Of a DNA stretch of 64,000 nt, positions 34,707-44,203 are shown one piece after another. Source of the DNA: an uncultured Lachnospiraceae bacterium (lineage in GTDB: Bacteria; Bacillota; Clostridia; Lachnospirales; Lachnospiraceae); the NCBI GenBank assembly GCA_947594855.1, contig CANQEL010000004.1, positions 1-64,000 on the forward strand, in the 5' to 3' direction. The first letter of the stretch is position 1. Each line of letters starts with the position of its first letter. Made by a program: the position numbers and the translations under genes. The notes beneath the pieces were generated by a model, which searched no databases, had not been told where the DNA came from, and worked only from the letters and a program-made list of their open reading frames with translations.

Positions 34707-36875
34707 ATTGTAAAAAGACCACTTGTAATTATATTTATAATACAGATAGCAGTAATTATTATTTACAGGCTTATCATGTATGATACGGAGATATATGTTA
34801 ATCCTGAAAAAGCGGTTAATGTATGCGGAATTATTTCAGAGATTAAGCAAAAGGAAAAAACATCAGAAATAACACTGAAACGTGTTGATGTAATTAAAGG
34901 AACAGTCATAAAAAGCAGTGAAAAACTTCTTATATATCTTAAAACATCTGATTATCTTAAAATCGGACAGAAGGTAAATATATATGGAACGTCAGCGCCA
35001 TTTAAAACGGCGGGTAATCCGGGAACATTTGATGCATCAGGTTATTATCATAATAAAGGGTATGCATATATTGTATTTGCAGATAAAATTAATATAACAG
35101 ATAAATCGTATAATTATTTTAAAGAGGGTCTGAGAATATTTTCAGATTATATGTGCAGTATATATGAAAATATTTTTAATGAACATGACGCCGATATTAT
35201 GTCTGCCATAGTTCTTGGGAGAAGAGAAAAGGTTAAAGAAGAGGAAACATATCTGTACAGACAAAGCGGATGTATGCATTTATTTGCGGTATCGGGTCTG
35301 CATGTCAGTATGCTGATGGGCATATTTATGTGGATAATACAGAGAATTCCCGTGGGTTTTAAAAGCGGAAGGATTGCTTTGATACTGATGCTTATTGCAT
35401 ATGGAATACTTACCGGTTTTAGTATATCATGCATACGGTCGGTAATAATGATTATTATGACGATTATTGCAAGGCTTTTTGGGCGTAAGTATGATATACC
35501 GTCAGCAATTGCCATGGCAGGGATAGTTATACTGTTAATTAATCCGAAAGAGTTATTTTCGGCAGGGTTTTTATTGTCATTTAGTGCAGTGGCTGCAATA
35601 ACTATAGTAAGTCCGTATCTTGTAAAATATACCGGCGCGGGAAAGCTTAAGATGTTTTATCCGGCTTTTAGTGTATCGGTTGTTACTTTTCCGGTCATAT
35701 TGTATTATTATAATGATGCTCCGGTGTATTCTGTGTTTATCAATATTATAGTGATTCCTGTAATGAGCCTGTTATTTGTTATGGGCATACTATGTCTTGC
35801 GGCGGCATTAATATATATGCCTGTCTCCGGATTTTTTTCGGCTTCGGTACATTATATACTGACGTTTTATGAAAAATTATGCAGAACGTGTACGGATAAT
35901 ATATATAATTTCAGATTGAAAGGTCATATTGAAATCAGAAATATAATAATCTGTTATCTGTTTTTTGTACTGATACTTATTATTATAAAAATAAACAAAA
36001 GAGAGATATCAAACCGTATAATATGTATGCTGTCTGTGATTTCAATGTTTTTAATACTTATGTATGACCCTTTGCCGGCATGTCTTCAGATAACAATGCT
36101 GGATGTCGGGCAGGGAGACGGAATATATATAAAAACGCCTGATAACAGAGCCATAATGATTGATGGAGGAAGTATGGATGAGGACAGCCTTTCAAGATAT
36201 ACGCTTGAGCCATTTCTTAATTATATGGGCGATATGAGAATAGATATATGGTTTATAACGCACATGGATAAAGACCATTACAGCGGGCTTGCCGGGATGC
36301 TTGAACGTTCCTGTATAAACAAAATATCCATAGGCACGCTTGTGCTTCCTGACATAACAGATAAAGAAGAATTTACAGAACTGCTTAAATACAGAGATTG
36401 TTTTGAAAAAATATGCTTTATCAGTGATGGGAGCGTAATAAATGCCGGAAAAGTAACGTTTTCATGCCTTAATCCGAAAAGGGAAACGGGACATTATAAA
36501 AATGCTAATGATTATTCATTGGTTCTGAATCTTATTTATAAAGATTTTAATATGCTTTTTACCGGTGATATAAGTTCTGAAACGGAACGGGAAATATTGG
36601 GAAATGTTCCTGAGTGCGACGTTTTGAAAGTAGCGCACCATGGTTCAGAATATTCAAGCTGCAGTGAGTTTTTAGACAAAGCAAAGGCAAAGCTTGCCCT
36701 TATCTCGGCAGGAGAAGATAATTCATATGGGCATCCGGATAAAAAGGTTCTTGAAAGGCTAAGAAAAAGAAATACAGATATATTTGTTACAATGTATTCA
36801 GGGGCAGTCATGCTAAGTACCGACGGCAAAAGAATACGCAGCAGTACATACAAAACTAATGAAAAGAAGCCCTAA
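34707..36875 (+). CDS. comEC: ComEC/Rec2 DNA-uptake channel, probable AUU start
   Basis: Polytopic channel that passes single-stranded DNA into the cell. The N-terminal OB-like region (about 30-120), about ten transmembrane helices including HLFAVSGLHVSML, and a C-terminal metallo-beta-lactamase domain with MLDVGQGDGI, THMDKDHYSG and VAHHGSEYSS are all present. The first ATG is at 34776, yet the frame upstream encodes VKRPLVIIFIIQIAVIII, the expected first membrane helix, and no ATG, GTG or TTG lies in frame after the TAA at 34680. ATT at 34707 sits just behind GGGGGAG and is the best start, giving 722 aa; the ATG gives 699. Confidence 0.9.
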   Translation: MVKRPLVIIFIIQIAVIIIYRLIMYDTEIYVNPEKAVNVCGIISEIKQKEKTSEITLKRVDVIKGTVIKSSEKLLIYLKTSDYLKIGQKVNIYGTSAPFKTAGNPGTFDASGYYHNKGYAYIVFADKINITDKSYNYFKEGLRIFSDYMCSIYENIFNEHDADIMSAIVLGRREKVKEEETYLYRQSGCMHLFAVSGLHVSMLMGIFMWIIQRIPVGFKSGRIALILMLIAYGILTGFSISCIRSVIMIIMTIIARLFGRKYDIPSAIAMAGIVILLINPKELFSAGFLLSFSAVAAITIVSPYLVKYTGAGKLKMFYPAFSVSVVTFPVILYYYNDAPVYSVFINIIVIPVMSLLFVMGILCLAAALIYMPVSGFFSASVHYILTFYEKLCRTCTDNIYNFRLKGHIEIRNIIICYLFFVLILIIIKINKREISNRIICMLSVISMFLILMYDPLPACLQITMLDVGQGDGIYIKTPDNRAIMIDGGSMDEDSLSRYTLEPFLNYMGDMRIDIWFITHMDKDHYSGLAGMLERSCINKISIGTLVLPDITDKEEFTELLKYRDCFEKICFISDGSVINAGKVTFSCLNPKRETGHYKNANDYSLVLNLIYKDFNMLFTGDISSETEREILGNVPECDVLKVAHHGSEYSSCSEFLDKAKAKLALISAGEDNSYGHPDKKVLERLRKRNTDIFVTMYSGAVMLSTDGKRIRSSTYKTNEKKP

Positions 36876-36944
36876 GCTTGCAAAGAGGATGTTCTAAGAT
36901 TATAATATTTTAAACCGCAGGTATCTGAATAAAGGGAGCTAACC

Positions 36945-38936
36945 ATGAATATTATATATACGGCAAAATCCATTGGCACAAAAGAATATATACCCGTAAA
37001 GTCATACGGTCTTGAGGTGGCAGAGCGTATTTTAAAAGGAAATGGAACATATAACGAACCATATGAGTATGAGATATCGGTAACCAATAACGGTGTTTCT
37101 GACTGGACCGGCATATTTCATATGGAGATTTGCGAAAAAAGGCATGAGCCGCAGATTTTCATGCCGGCATTTATGTATTCCCGTAACAGGGGCGATACTC
37201 CTGCAGAGGGGATGAGAATGTATCCGAGACTATCAGATGAATTTGACAGACCGCGTTCACCTTATTTTAAGGTACGGGGAGACCGTCTGTCACACCCTGC
37301 AGCCATTATGTATGACAATGGTAAAATGATGGGAATAAGCGCAAGCCCTTACTGGACACTGCATAATAATGAAAAAAGGGATATAACCGGAAGGGAGTAT
37401 GAATTTTACAGGTATGCCGGATACAGCTGTAATCTTAATGCAAAGACAGATGGCGAAGATGCATATTGCTCAGTTGGCTATACGCTTGGATATGAGAATT
37501 CGCCATGGCTGTTTATTGATTCGCAGACTGTTGTAAAAGAGCCTTTTGATGAAAAGAACTGCTTTGTAATAAAGGCCGGGGAAACAGTTAAGTTTAAAGT
37601 ATATATATATGAATTTAATACTGATAATATAACTGATATTAACAGAATAATTGAAAATACATACTACAGGTATCATGAACCGCACAAACAGAAAACTACG
37701 ATAAAAGAAGCGGTGAGAGATATAGCGGGCGCGATATACGAAGACGCCTGGATTGAGGCGGATAAATGTTATTCATTGTTTGTATTTGATACTGATAATG
37801 AACAGGAAAGATTCAGAAAGCTCGGTTCCGTATCATGGACAAACGGTCTGTCGGTAGCAGTGCCCGTGCTTATGTCAGCGGTAAGGCTTAATAATGAAAG
37901 CATGAAGGAACAGGCACTTACATGTATTAATAATATTATCCGTAATTGTATGAACGAGTCTTCTTCACTTCCGTATGACGCATATTCTGACGGCAGGTGG
38001 TCGGTACACGGCTGGTGGTATAACGGAATGAAAACGGGCGGGCATTGTGGTTATCTTACCGGACAGGCAGTATATTATGTCCTTAAGGCATATGAATATA
38101 TGAAAAAATACTGCGATAAAGAATATAAAGAATGGCTTACTTTTGCAAAGAAGATTATAGACAGGACTGAAACCGCAAAAAACAGCGACGGGGAATATCC
38201 GTATATTTTATCTGAGAAAACCGGCGCGGGGCTTGAATATGATTCATTCGGAAGCGTATGGTGCATGACAGCAGCGGCATACTATATGCAGCTTACTAAG
38301 GATTACAGTTATCTTGAAGGAGTAAAGAAAAGTGAGAAGCACTATTATGACGACTATGTAAAAAAATGCGTATGTTACGGCGGACCTATGGATATAAGCA
38401 AAGGCGTTGATTCTGAAGGAATACTTGCGTATATACGTGCGGTAAAGTTTATTCATCAGATAACAAAAGACGATATTTACCTTAAACATATGAAAGATGG
38501 CGCAGAGTATGAATTTACTTTTAAATTCTGTTATGCTACGCCGGTTAAAATACCGCCTCTTAGTAAAACCGGATGGTCAGGCTGCGGGGGTTCGGTGACT
38601 TCTGTAGTCAATCCCCATATACATCCTATGTCAAGTACGGTAGTTGATGAACTGTTATATTATGCGGAGCATACAGGGGATGAGTACATAAATGAGCGTA
38701 TAAAAGACATGCTTTTATGGGGATGCCAGACTTATAACCATTATGATAAGGAATATGATTATGGAAAACGCGGCTGGATGTCTGAAAGATACTGTTATTG
38801 CGAGGGGCTTCTTACTGAAAAGTATCCCGACGGTTCGCCTGCAAGTACATGGTTTGCGCTTATGCCATGGGCAGGAGCAAGCATAATAGAGGGAATGACA
38901 GGAGATATATGGGACAGGCTGGATAAAAATTCATAA
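36945..38936 (+). CDS. Putative intracellular (alpha/alpha)6-barrel glycosidase-like protein
   Basis: A 663-aa protein with no signal peptide, so cytoplasmic. The first 240 residues look like a beta-sandwich (YEYEISVTNNGVSDWTG, FKVYIYEFN). From about 260 onward helical repeats suggest a six-hairpin toroid as in several glycoside hydrolase and lyase families: SVSWTNGLSVAVPVLMSA, GGHCGYLTGQAVYYVLKAYEY, YDSFGSVWCMTAAAYY and STWFALMPWAGASI. Acidic residues near WCMTA and ERYCYCEG could be catalytic, but I cannot name a family. It follows comEC by 69 bases and has an AAGGGAG-type binding site. Confidence 0.6.
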   Translation: MNIIYTAKSIGTKEYIPVKSYGLEVAERILKGNGTYNEPYEYEISVTNNGVSDWTGIFHMEICEKRHEPQIFMPAFMYSRNRGDTPAEGMRMYPRLSDEFDRPRSPYFKVRGDRLSHPAAIMYDNGKMMGISASPYWTLHNNEKRDITGREYEFYRYAGYSCNLNAKTDGEDAYCSVGYTLGYENSPWLFIDSQTVVKEPFDEKNCFVIKAGETVKFKVYIYEFNTDNITDINRIIENTYYRYHEPHKQKTTIKEAVRDIAGAIYEDAWIEADKCYSLFVFDTDNEQERFRKLGSVSWTNGLSVAVPVLMSAVRLNNESMKEQALTCINNIIRNCMNESSSLPYDAYSDGRWSVHGWWYNGMKTGGHCGYLTGQAVYYVLKAYEYMKKYCDKEYKEWLTFAKKIIDRTETAKNSDGEYPYILSEKTGAGLEYDSFGSVWCMTAAAYYMQLTKDYSYLEGVKKSEKHYYDDYVKKCVCYGGPMDISKGVDSEGILAYIRAVKFIHQITKDDIYLKHMKDGAEYEFTFKFCYATPVKIPPLSKTGWSGCGGSVTSVVNPHIHPMSSTVVDELLYYAEHTGDEYINERIKDMLLWGCQTYNHYDKEYDYGKRGWMSERYCYCEGLLTEKYPDGSPASTWFALMPWAGASIIEGMTGDIWDRLDKNS

Positions 38937-39034
38937 GAACAGCTTGAAAAACAATTAATATAAAGTTATAATAGTATTAATTGGGATTTTATAATAAATT
39001 TATTGTCAGGTGTAATAAAAGGAGGTTTGTTACT

Positions 39035-41809
39035 GTGGATTCAATGTTAAACTCAGAGTACGCAAATCAGATTAAAATTGAGGAAAAATCAAATAAATAT
39101 GCTATCCGGAGCACTTTATATACATGTATAATAATAGTTGTAATATGGCTTTTAAATATGGCAGGCATATTCGTTGTAGACAGGAAGATTATGAATATGA
39201 CTGTTATTTTGTCATTAATTGCTTTGTTAATACCGGTTATCGTATGCAGATTTACCGGAGTAAGCGGCAGATGGGTAAAATATATGATTATTGCATGCGT
39301 AAGTATTGCCGCAACCATTCTTGGAACATTACTTACATATCATGCAGTATATGCTGCGATTCTTCCGATTTTTATTGCTGCGCAGTATAGAAGGAAAAAA
39401 GTATTATATATTACTTTTTTGATTACGGTTGTATGCCTGTATATAAGCGCGCTTGGCGGTTATTTTTACGGTATATGTGATATGAATATGGTATTTATGA
39501 GCAATAATAATATATCACATTATGTAAATTTCGATTCAGGCGTTATAAGTAATATATCCGTTAATCCCAATCCATGGATAAGCGTTACGGTATTTTTTGT
39601 ACTTCCAAGAGCAATAATTCTTTTACTTTTCAGCATATTTGTAAGAAATATCATAAATAATTCATCAATGGATGCAGCGCTCATTAAAGAGATGATGACG
39701 GCAAGGGAGATAGATTCGGCAACACGTTTTTATAATAAGGATAAATATGATCAGATGTGTTCTGAATATTATGTGAATGTAAAGGAAGTTGGAGCTGTTT
39801 TCTGGGATATTAATGATTTTTCAGCTATTAATAATGATTATGGACATACACAGGGAGATTTTGTTTTATCCATATTTGCAAGATGCCTGTATGTTCTTTT
39901 AACGGATAACTGTAAAGTATACCGTATTGGCGGAGACGAATTTGTTATGATTGTTGAGAACCCTGAAGAAAATGAACTGAATGAAATAATTTCGCAGGTA
40001 AACCAGAAGATAGCGGTGTATAATGATACTGCGCATATTAAATTGTCGGCGGCATCTGGAATGGCAAAAGGTTCAGGTACGGATGTGCTTTCCGTTATAT
40101 GTGAAGCGGAGAAGAATATGAAACGCGACAAACAGATGACTATGCAGCTTAATGAGAAAGCAAAGTTAAGTACTGATATTTTAAATGACAAATTATTTGA
40201 AGCAATGGTGCCTATGTCTGACCATTTGTATGTTTTTATATGTGATATGAATACGAATGTTTCAAGATGGGCTAAACCGGCAGTTGAATATTTTGGTATG
40301 CCTGGGGAATATATGCATGATGCTTACAGTATATGGCTTGAGCATATACATCCTGAAGACAGGCCTGAATATGAGAGGAATCTGGATAAAATCTTTGCAG
40401 GTGAGAAGAGAATTAATAAGAGTGAATACCGTTCACGTAATAAAGACGGCGAGTATGTATGGATTGAGAGCAGAGGCTCAGTTGTATACGATAAGGAGCG
40501 TGACTGCAGATTTTTTGCAGGTGTCATGATACGTCTTGATAACAGGAACAAATATGACCCGCTGACTAAAATGCGCTCGCTATATGAATTTAATAAATTG
40601 GATTTTGGAAAAGGAAACGGTTCGGTACTTCTCATAGGCATAGATGACTTCAGAAAGGTTGTTAATAATTTTGGATATTCATATGGCGATAAGATAATCG
40701 CACAGTTTGCAAGGCGTATACTTGATTATTGCGGAAGTGCAAGACAGGCATACAGGCTTGAGGGCGACGAGTTTATTATACATTCTGAAAATGAAGATGT
40801 GAAGGGAACCGTTAAACTGTTTGAAGATTTGAAAGAATTATCTTATGGGCTCGGCGATTCGGAGAAGAGGACTGTTAATCTCAAATTTACCGGAAGCGCA
40901 ATATTATATCCGGATAACGGCACTGACAGAAGCAATATACTTGGAAACCTTGAACATTCTTTGGAATATGGAAAGGATTTCAATAGAGGCGAGCTTACAT
41001 TGTTCTCTGATGATATAGCTGATGCGCATAAGAGGACAATGTTTGTAAGAAATGAGATATTGAATGCAGTTCAGAATAATTTTGATAGTTTTGAAATGTA
41101 TTATCAGCCGATAGTAAGCAGCAAAACGGGTAAAATAGTTTCGTGCGAGGCGCTTTTACGTTACCATGATTCAAGTAAATTTTATATTGACCTTGGAGAA
41201 GTAATACAGACTCTTGAAGACAGCGGTGAGATTAACAGGGTAGGAGACTGGATAATTCAGAATGTGTTTAGTACTGCTCACAAATGGCAGAAAAAAATGC
41301 CTGATTTAAAAGTAGGATTTAATGTATCGATGGTACAGTTTAAAAATCCTGATTTTGTGGATTATGTTATACAGATGGCAGAAGAATACGAAATAGACCC
41401 GCGCAGAATTAATATAGAGCTTACGGAAAGCTGTCGTATTGCAGATTTTGATTTGATGGGCAAATATGTTAAGAAACTGCGTGATTTTGGATTTAAAATA
41501 GCGCTTGATGATTTTGGAATGGAATATTCCACACTTATGCTACTTAAAGCGTTTCCGGCCGATTATATCAAAATAGATAAGAATTTTATAAAAGATATGA
41601 GTACGGAAAGCAATAAATCAAGCCGTATTATAGTTGAAGCTGTTACCTGGCTGGGTAATAAGCTTGATCTTAGTGTAATAGCCGAAGGTGTGGAAGACGA
41701 AAAAATTCTCAATGCAATCAGGAAGTATAATATAGATATGTATCAGGGATATTATTTCTCAAGACCTGTTTCAGTAGATGCATTTGAAGATATACTTGCC
41801 AATGAGTAA
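39035..41809 (+). CDS. Membrane GGDEF-PAS-GGDEF-EAL cyclic-di-GMP protein
   Basis: A 924-aa signalling protein. About six transmembrane helices (20-205) form an N-terminal sensor. A first GGDEF domain has an intact RIGGDEF (about residue 298), a PAS domain follows (about 400-510, EYVWIESRGSVVYD), then a second cyclase-like domain with EGDEF (about 576), and a phosphodiesterase domain with EALLRY (about 705), IELTES, DDFGMEYSTL, YIKIDKNF and AEGVED. Both opposing activities could be present. I chose the GTG at 39035, 9 bases after GGAGG; the longer frame from 38981 starts with TTG and no binding site. Confidence 0.9.
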   Translation: MDSMLNSEYANQIKIEEKSNKYAIRSTLYTCIIIVVIWLLNMAGIFVVDRKIMNMTVILSLIALLIPVIVCRFTGVSGRWVKYMIIACVSIAATILGTLLTYHAVYAAILPIFIAAQYRRKKVLYITFLITVVCLYISALGGYFYGICDMNMVFMSNNNISHYVNFDSGVISNISVNPNPWISVTVFFVLPRAIILLLFSIFVRNIINNSSMDAALIKEMMTAREIDSATRFYNKDKYDQMCSEYYVNVKEVGAVFWDINDFSAINNDYGHTQGDFVLSIFARCLYVLLTDNCKVYRIGGDEFVMIVENPEENELNEIISQVNQKIAVYNDTAHIKLSAASGMAKGSGTDVLSVICEAEKNMKRDKQMTMQLNEKAKLSTDILNDKLFEAMVPMSDHLYVFICDMNTNVSRWAKPAVEYFGMPGEYMHDAYSIWLEHIHPEDRPEYERNLDKIFAGEKRINKSEYRSRNKDGEYVWIESRGSVVYDKERDCRFFAGVMIRLDNRNKYDPLTKMRSLYEFNKLDFGKGNGSVLLIGIDDFRKVVNNFGYSYGDKIIAQFARRILDYCGSARQAYRLEGDEFIIHSENEDVKGTVKLFEDLKELSYGLGDSEKRTVNLKFTGSAILYPDNGTDRSNILGNLEHSLEYGKDFNRGELTLFSDDIADAHKRTMFVRNEILNAVQNNFDSFEMYYQPIVSSKTGKIVSCEALLRYHDSSKFYIDLGEVIQTLEDSGEINRVGDWIIQNVFSTAHKWQKKMPDLKVGFNVSMVQFKNPDFVDYVIQMAEEYEIDPRRINIELTESCRIADFDLMGKYVKKLRDFGFKIALDDFGMEYSTLMLLKAFPADYIKIDKNFIKDMSTESNKSSRIIVEAVTWLGNKLDLSVIAEGVEDEKILNAIRKYNIDMYQGYYFSRPVSVDAFEDILANE

Positions 41810-41824
41810 ATGGCAGAAAAAAAA

Positions 41825-41914
41825 CGGAGACGGTGGGATTCGAACCCACGTGCCGGTTGTAGCCGGCAACTCGATTTCGAGTCGAGCTCGTTATGGCCTC
41901 TTCGATACGTCTCC
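41825..41914 (-). tRNA. tRNA-Ser (anticodon CGA)
   Basis: On the minus strand GGAGACG at 41914-41908 pairs with CGTCTCC at 41832-41826, with discriminator G at 41825. The anticodon loop reads CTCGAAA (anticodon CGA, codon UCG). The long variable arm built on TGCCGG/CCGGCA is typical of serine tRNAs, and GGTTCGAATCC forms the T arm. CCA is not encoded. A T run follows as terminator. Confidence 0.96.
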
Positions 41915-41926
41915 ATAATTATTATA

Positions 41927-42907
41927 TTATAACAGGCTGCTAAGCCGTATTATCTGCATTTCGGTACCAATCTGTGGTGCAAGCATACCGGTTTTAATGC
42001 TTTCTTCAGTTTCTATGCACCAGTTCAGTATATCACAAAGCTGCTGTTTTGTATAGGCAGAAGCCTGCGATTTATATTTTTTTATCGAAAATGAAGGAAC
42101 TGATAATGTTTTTGCAATGCCCGAGTCGGATTCATTAACCAGTTCTTTGATGTGCATAAGTATATTATAATGCCGTGTAAGAAGAAAAAGTATTGATAAG
42201 GGGCTTTCCTTCATTGCAAGAAGATCTTTATAAAGCAGCAAAGCCTCCTTTTGTTTGCCTGATACAATGTAATCCATCATAGTAAATATATGATTCGACA
42301 AAAGAGTAGTGCATATGCTTTCTACATCTTCCGTATCAATCTGTTTTTTTTCACCGACATAAGAGATTAGCTTATCCATTTCATTAATCAGCATCTGCAT
42401 ATCTGTACCGGCCTTGGAAATAATAAGTTTTGCGGCACGGCCGGTAATAACGCAGTCGTATTTTTTCAGATAAGAGGCAATCCACGGAACAAGCTCCGCG
42501 TCGCTTTTATGGTTTATTTCACATACGACGCCATGGTTTTTTATATATTTAAACAGTGCATTGCGTTTATCTATTTCAGATTCTACGAATATTATTTTGG
42601 TAGAATCGGCTTTTTCTGAAAGACGGTCTGCCAGGGAATTCGATTTTTTAAAAAGTCCGCTGTCTTCAATTACTATAAGAAGTGAATCTGAAAAAAAAGG
42701 AGTAAGGCAGGCCTGTTCAGCTATAATATCAACATCTGCAGAATCACCGGCATAATGACGGTAATTAATATTGCCTTCCGGTTCCTCTTTTAATATTCCT
42801 GCTGTAAGGCGGTCCCTGTAGTAGCGTTTCAGATATTCTTCTTCGCCATACAGAAGATAGTATTCGGAAAAATTGCCGGTTTGTATATTGCTGTTTAATG
42901 TTTTCAT
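41927..42907 (-). CDS. holA: DNA polymerase III subunit delta
   Basis: Clamp-loader subunit that opens the sliding clamp. The 326-aa protein has an AAA+-like N-terminal region with NFSEYYLLYGEEEYLKRYY and the loader motif AEQACLTPFFSDSLLIVIED, followed by the helical lid and collar with SKAGTDMQMLINEMDKLISY and LLTRHYNIL. It lacks a functional Walker A, as is normal for delta. It is convergent with the cyclic-di-GMP gene and only 12 bases from the tRNA. Confidence 0.93.
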   Translation of the reverse strand: MKTLNSNIQTGNFSEYYLLYGEEEYLKRYYRDRLTAGILKEEPEGNINYRHYAGDSADVDIIAEQACLTPFFSDSLLIVIEDSGLFKKSNSLADRLSEKADSTKIIFVESEIDKRNALFKYIKNHGVVCEINHKSDAELVPWIASYLKKYDCVITGRAAKLIISKAGTDMQMLINEMDKLISYVGEKKQIDTEDVESICTTLLSNHIFTMMDYIVSGKQKEALLLYKDLLAMKESPLSILFLLTRHYNILMHIKELVNESDSGIAKTLSVPSFSIKKYKSQASAYTKQQLCDILNWCIETEESIKTGMLAPQIGTEMQIIRLSSLL

Positions 42908-43042
42908 TTATATCACCTGCCTGGCTTATATATAATACTACATGGCTGTAATCATTTGCAAGCATTAATTGTCATAAATGCATATTTACAGGTTTTTAGT
43001 GTAATGATATACTGTAATAAGCTGAAAAAAGGGAGTGTTGGT

Positions 43043-44203
43043 ATGAAAGCGTTAATGTTTGCTTCGGTTGCATCAATGGTAGATTTGTTCAATCGTGATA
43101 ATATAGATATACTGGAAGAGCTGGGATATGAAGTTACTGTTGCATGCAATTTTAAGGAGGGAAGCGTATACTCTAAGGAACAGGCTAAAAAATTCATGAA
43201 AGAGCTTGAAGTAAAGGGATATGATGTACTCAATGTTCCGGTTCCGAGAAATATATCAGATATCGGTTCAATGATACGTTCATATAGGATTTTAAGAAAA
43301 GATATGAGTAAAAAGCAATATGATATTATACATTGTCAGTCTCCTATAGGAGGGGTGCTTTGCAGAATGGCGGCATATCCGGCAAGAAAACTGGGAAGCA
43401 GGGTTTTGTATTTTGCGCATGGCTTCCATTTTTTTGCGGGCGCTCCGGTAATGAACTGGCTTATTTATTACAATATTGAAAAATTCTGTTCAGGATTTAC
43501 GGACTGTGTACTTACACTTAATAAAGAAGACTACATAAGGGCCAAAAGACATTTTAAGACCAGAGTGGAGTATATACCGGGTGCAGGACTTGATGTTAAA
43601 GAGATAATGGATACCAGGGTAAACAGAGCCGAAAAATGCAGGGAGCTTAATATTCCCGAAGATAAGAAAATCATATTGTCAGTAGGAGAGTTAAGTCGGC
43701 GTAAAAACAGCAGTACTGCAATAAAGGCGTTTATAAAAGCAGCCCGTGATGACAGTATACTTCTTTTATGCGGAGTGGGTCCGCAGTATAGTATGTTAAA
43801 AGAACTGGTATACGAGAATCATGTACAGGACAGGGTGTTTTTTGCAGGCTTTAGAAATGATATAGCAGAAATAATAAAAATATCAGACATGTTTATATTT
43901 ACATCAAGGCAGGAGGGACTTCCGGTTGCTGTTATGCAGGCGATGGCAGGAGGACTTCCAGTGCTGTGTTCAAAAATAAGGGGAAATACAGACCTTATAA
44001 AAAATGGCAGGGGAGGATATATGTATGACTGTGAAGATGAATGCGGTTTTGCTGAAGGCATAAACAGAATCCTTGATAATAAAAAAGCATGTGATATGAT
44101 GGGACAGTATAATATGAGTGTCATAGCCCGTTATGACAAAACCGTGGTTAATGATACAATGAGGAAGATATATTTATCGCTGGGAGAACATTATGAAAGA
44201 TAA
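43043..44203 (+). CDS. Glycosyltransferase family 4 (EpsD-like)
   Basis: Retaining cytoplasmic glycosyltransferase, 386 aa, GT-B fold. The N-terminal half begins KALMFASVASMVDLFNRDN and has CQSPIGGVLCR; the C-terminal half has ILSVGELSRRKNSSTAIKA and the nucleotide-sugar motif RQEGLPVAVMQAMAGG. The usual E-x7-E reads E-x7-Q here, the second acid being replaced. The ATG 43043 follows AAAAGGGAG. It begins the polysaccharide region and overlaps the next gene by 11 bases. Donor sugar unknown. Confidence 0.88.
   Translation: MKALMFASVASMVDLFNRDNIDILEELGYEVTVACNFKEGSVYSKEQAKKFMKELEVKGYDVLNVPVPRNISDIGSMIRSYRILRKDMSKKQYDIIHCQSPIGGVLCRMAAYPARKLGSRVLYFAHGFHFFAGAPVMNWLIYYNIEKFCSGFTDCVLTLNKEDYIRAKRHFKTRVEYIPGAGLDVKEIMDTRVNRAEKCRELNIPEDKKIILSVGELSRRKNSSTAIKAFIKAARDDSILLLCGVGPQYSMLKELVYENHVQDRVFFAGFRNDIAEIIKISDMFIFTSRQEGLPVAVMQAMAGGLPVLCSKIRGNTDLIKNGRGGYMYDCEDECGFAEGINRILDNKKACDMMGQYNMSVIARYDKTVVNDTMRKIYLSLGEHYER

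Noticed and set aside
38981-39034. Extended start of the cyclic-di-GMP protein
   Set aside because: TTG without a binding site, while GGAGG lies correctly before the GTG at 39035.
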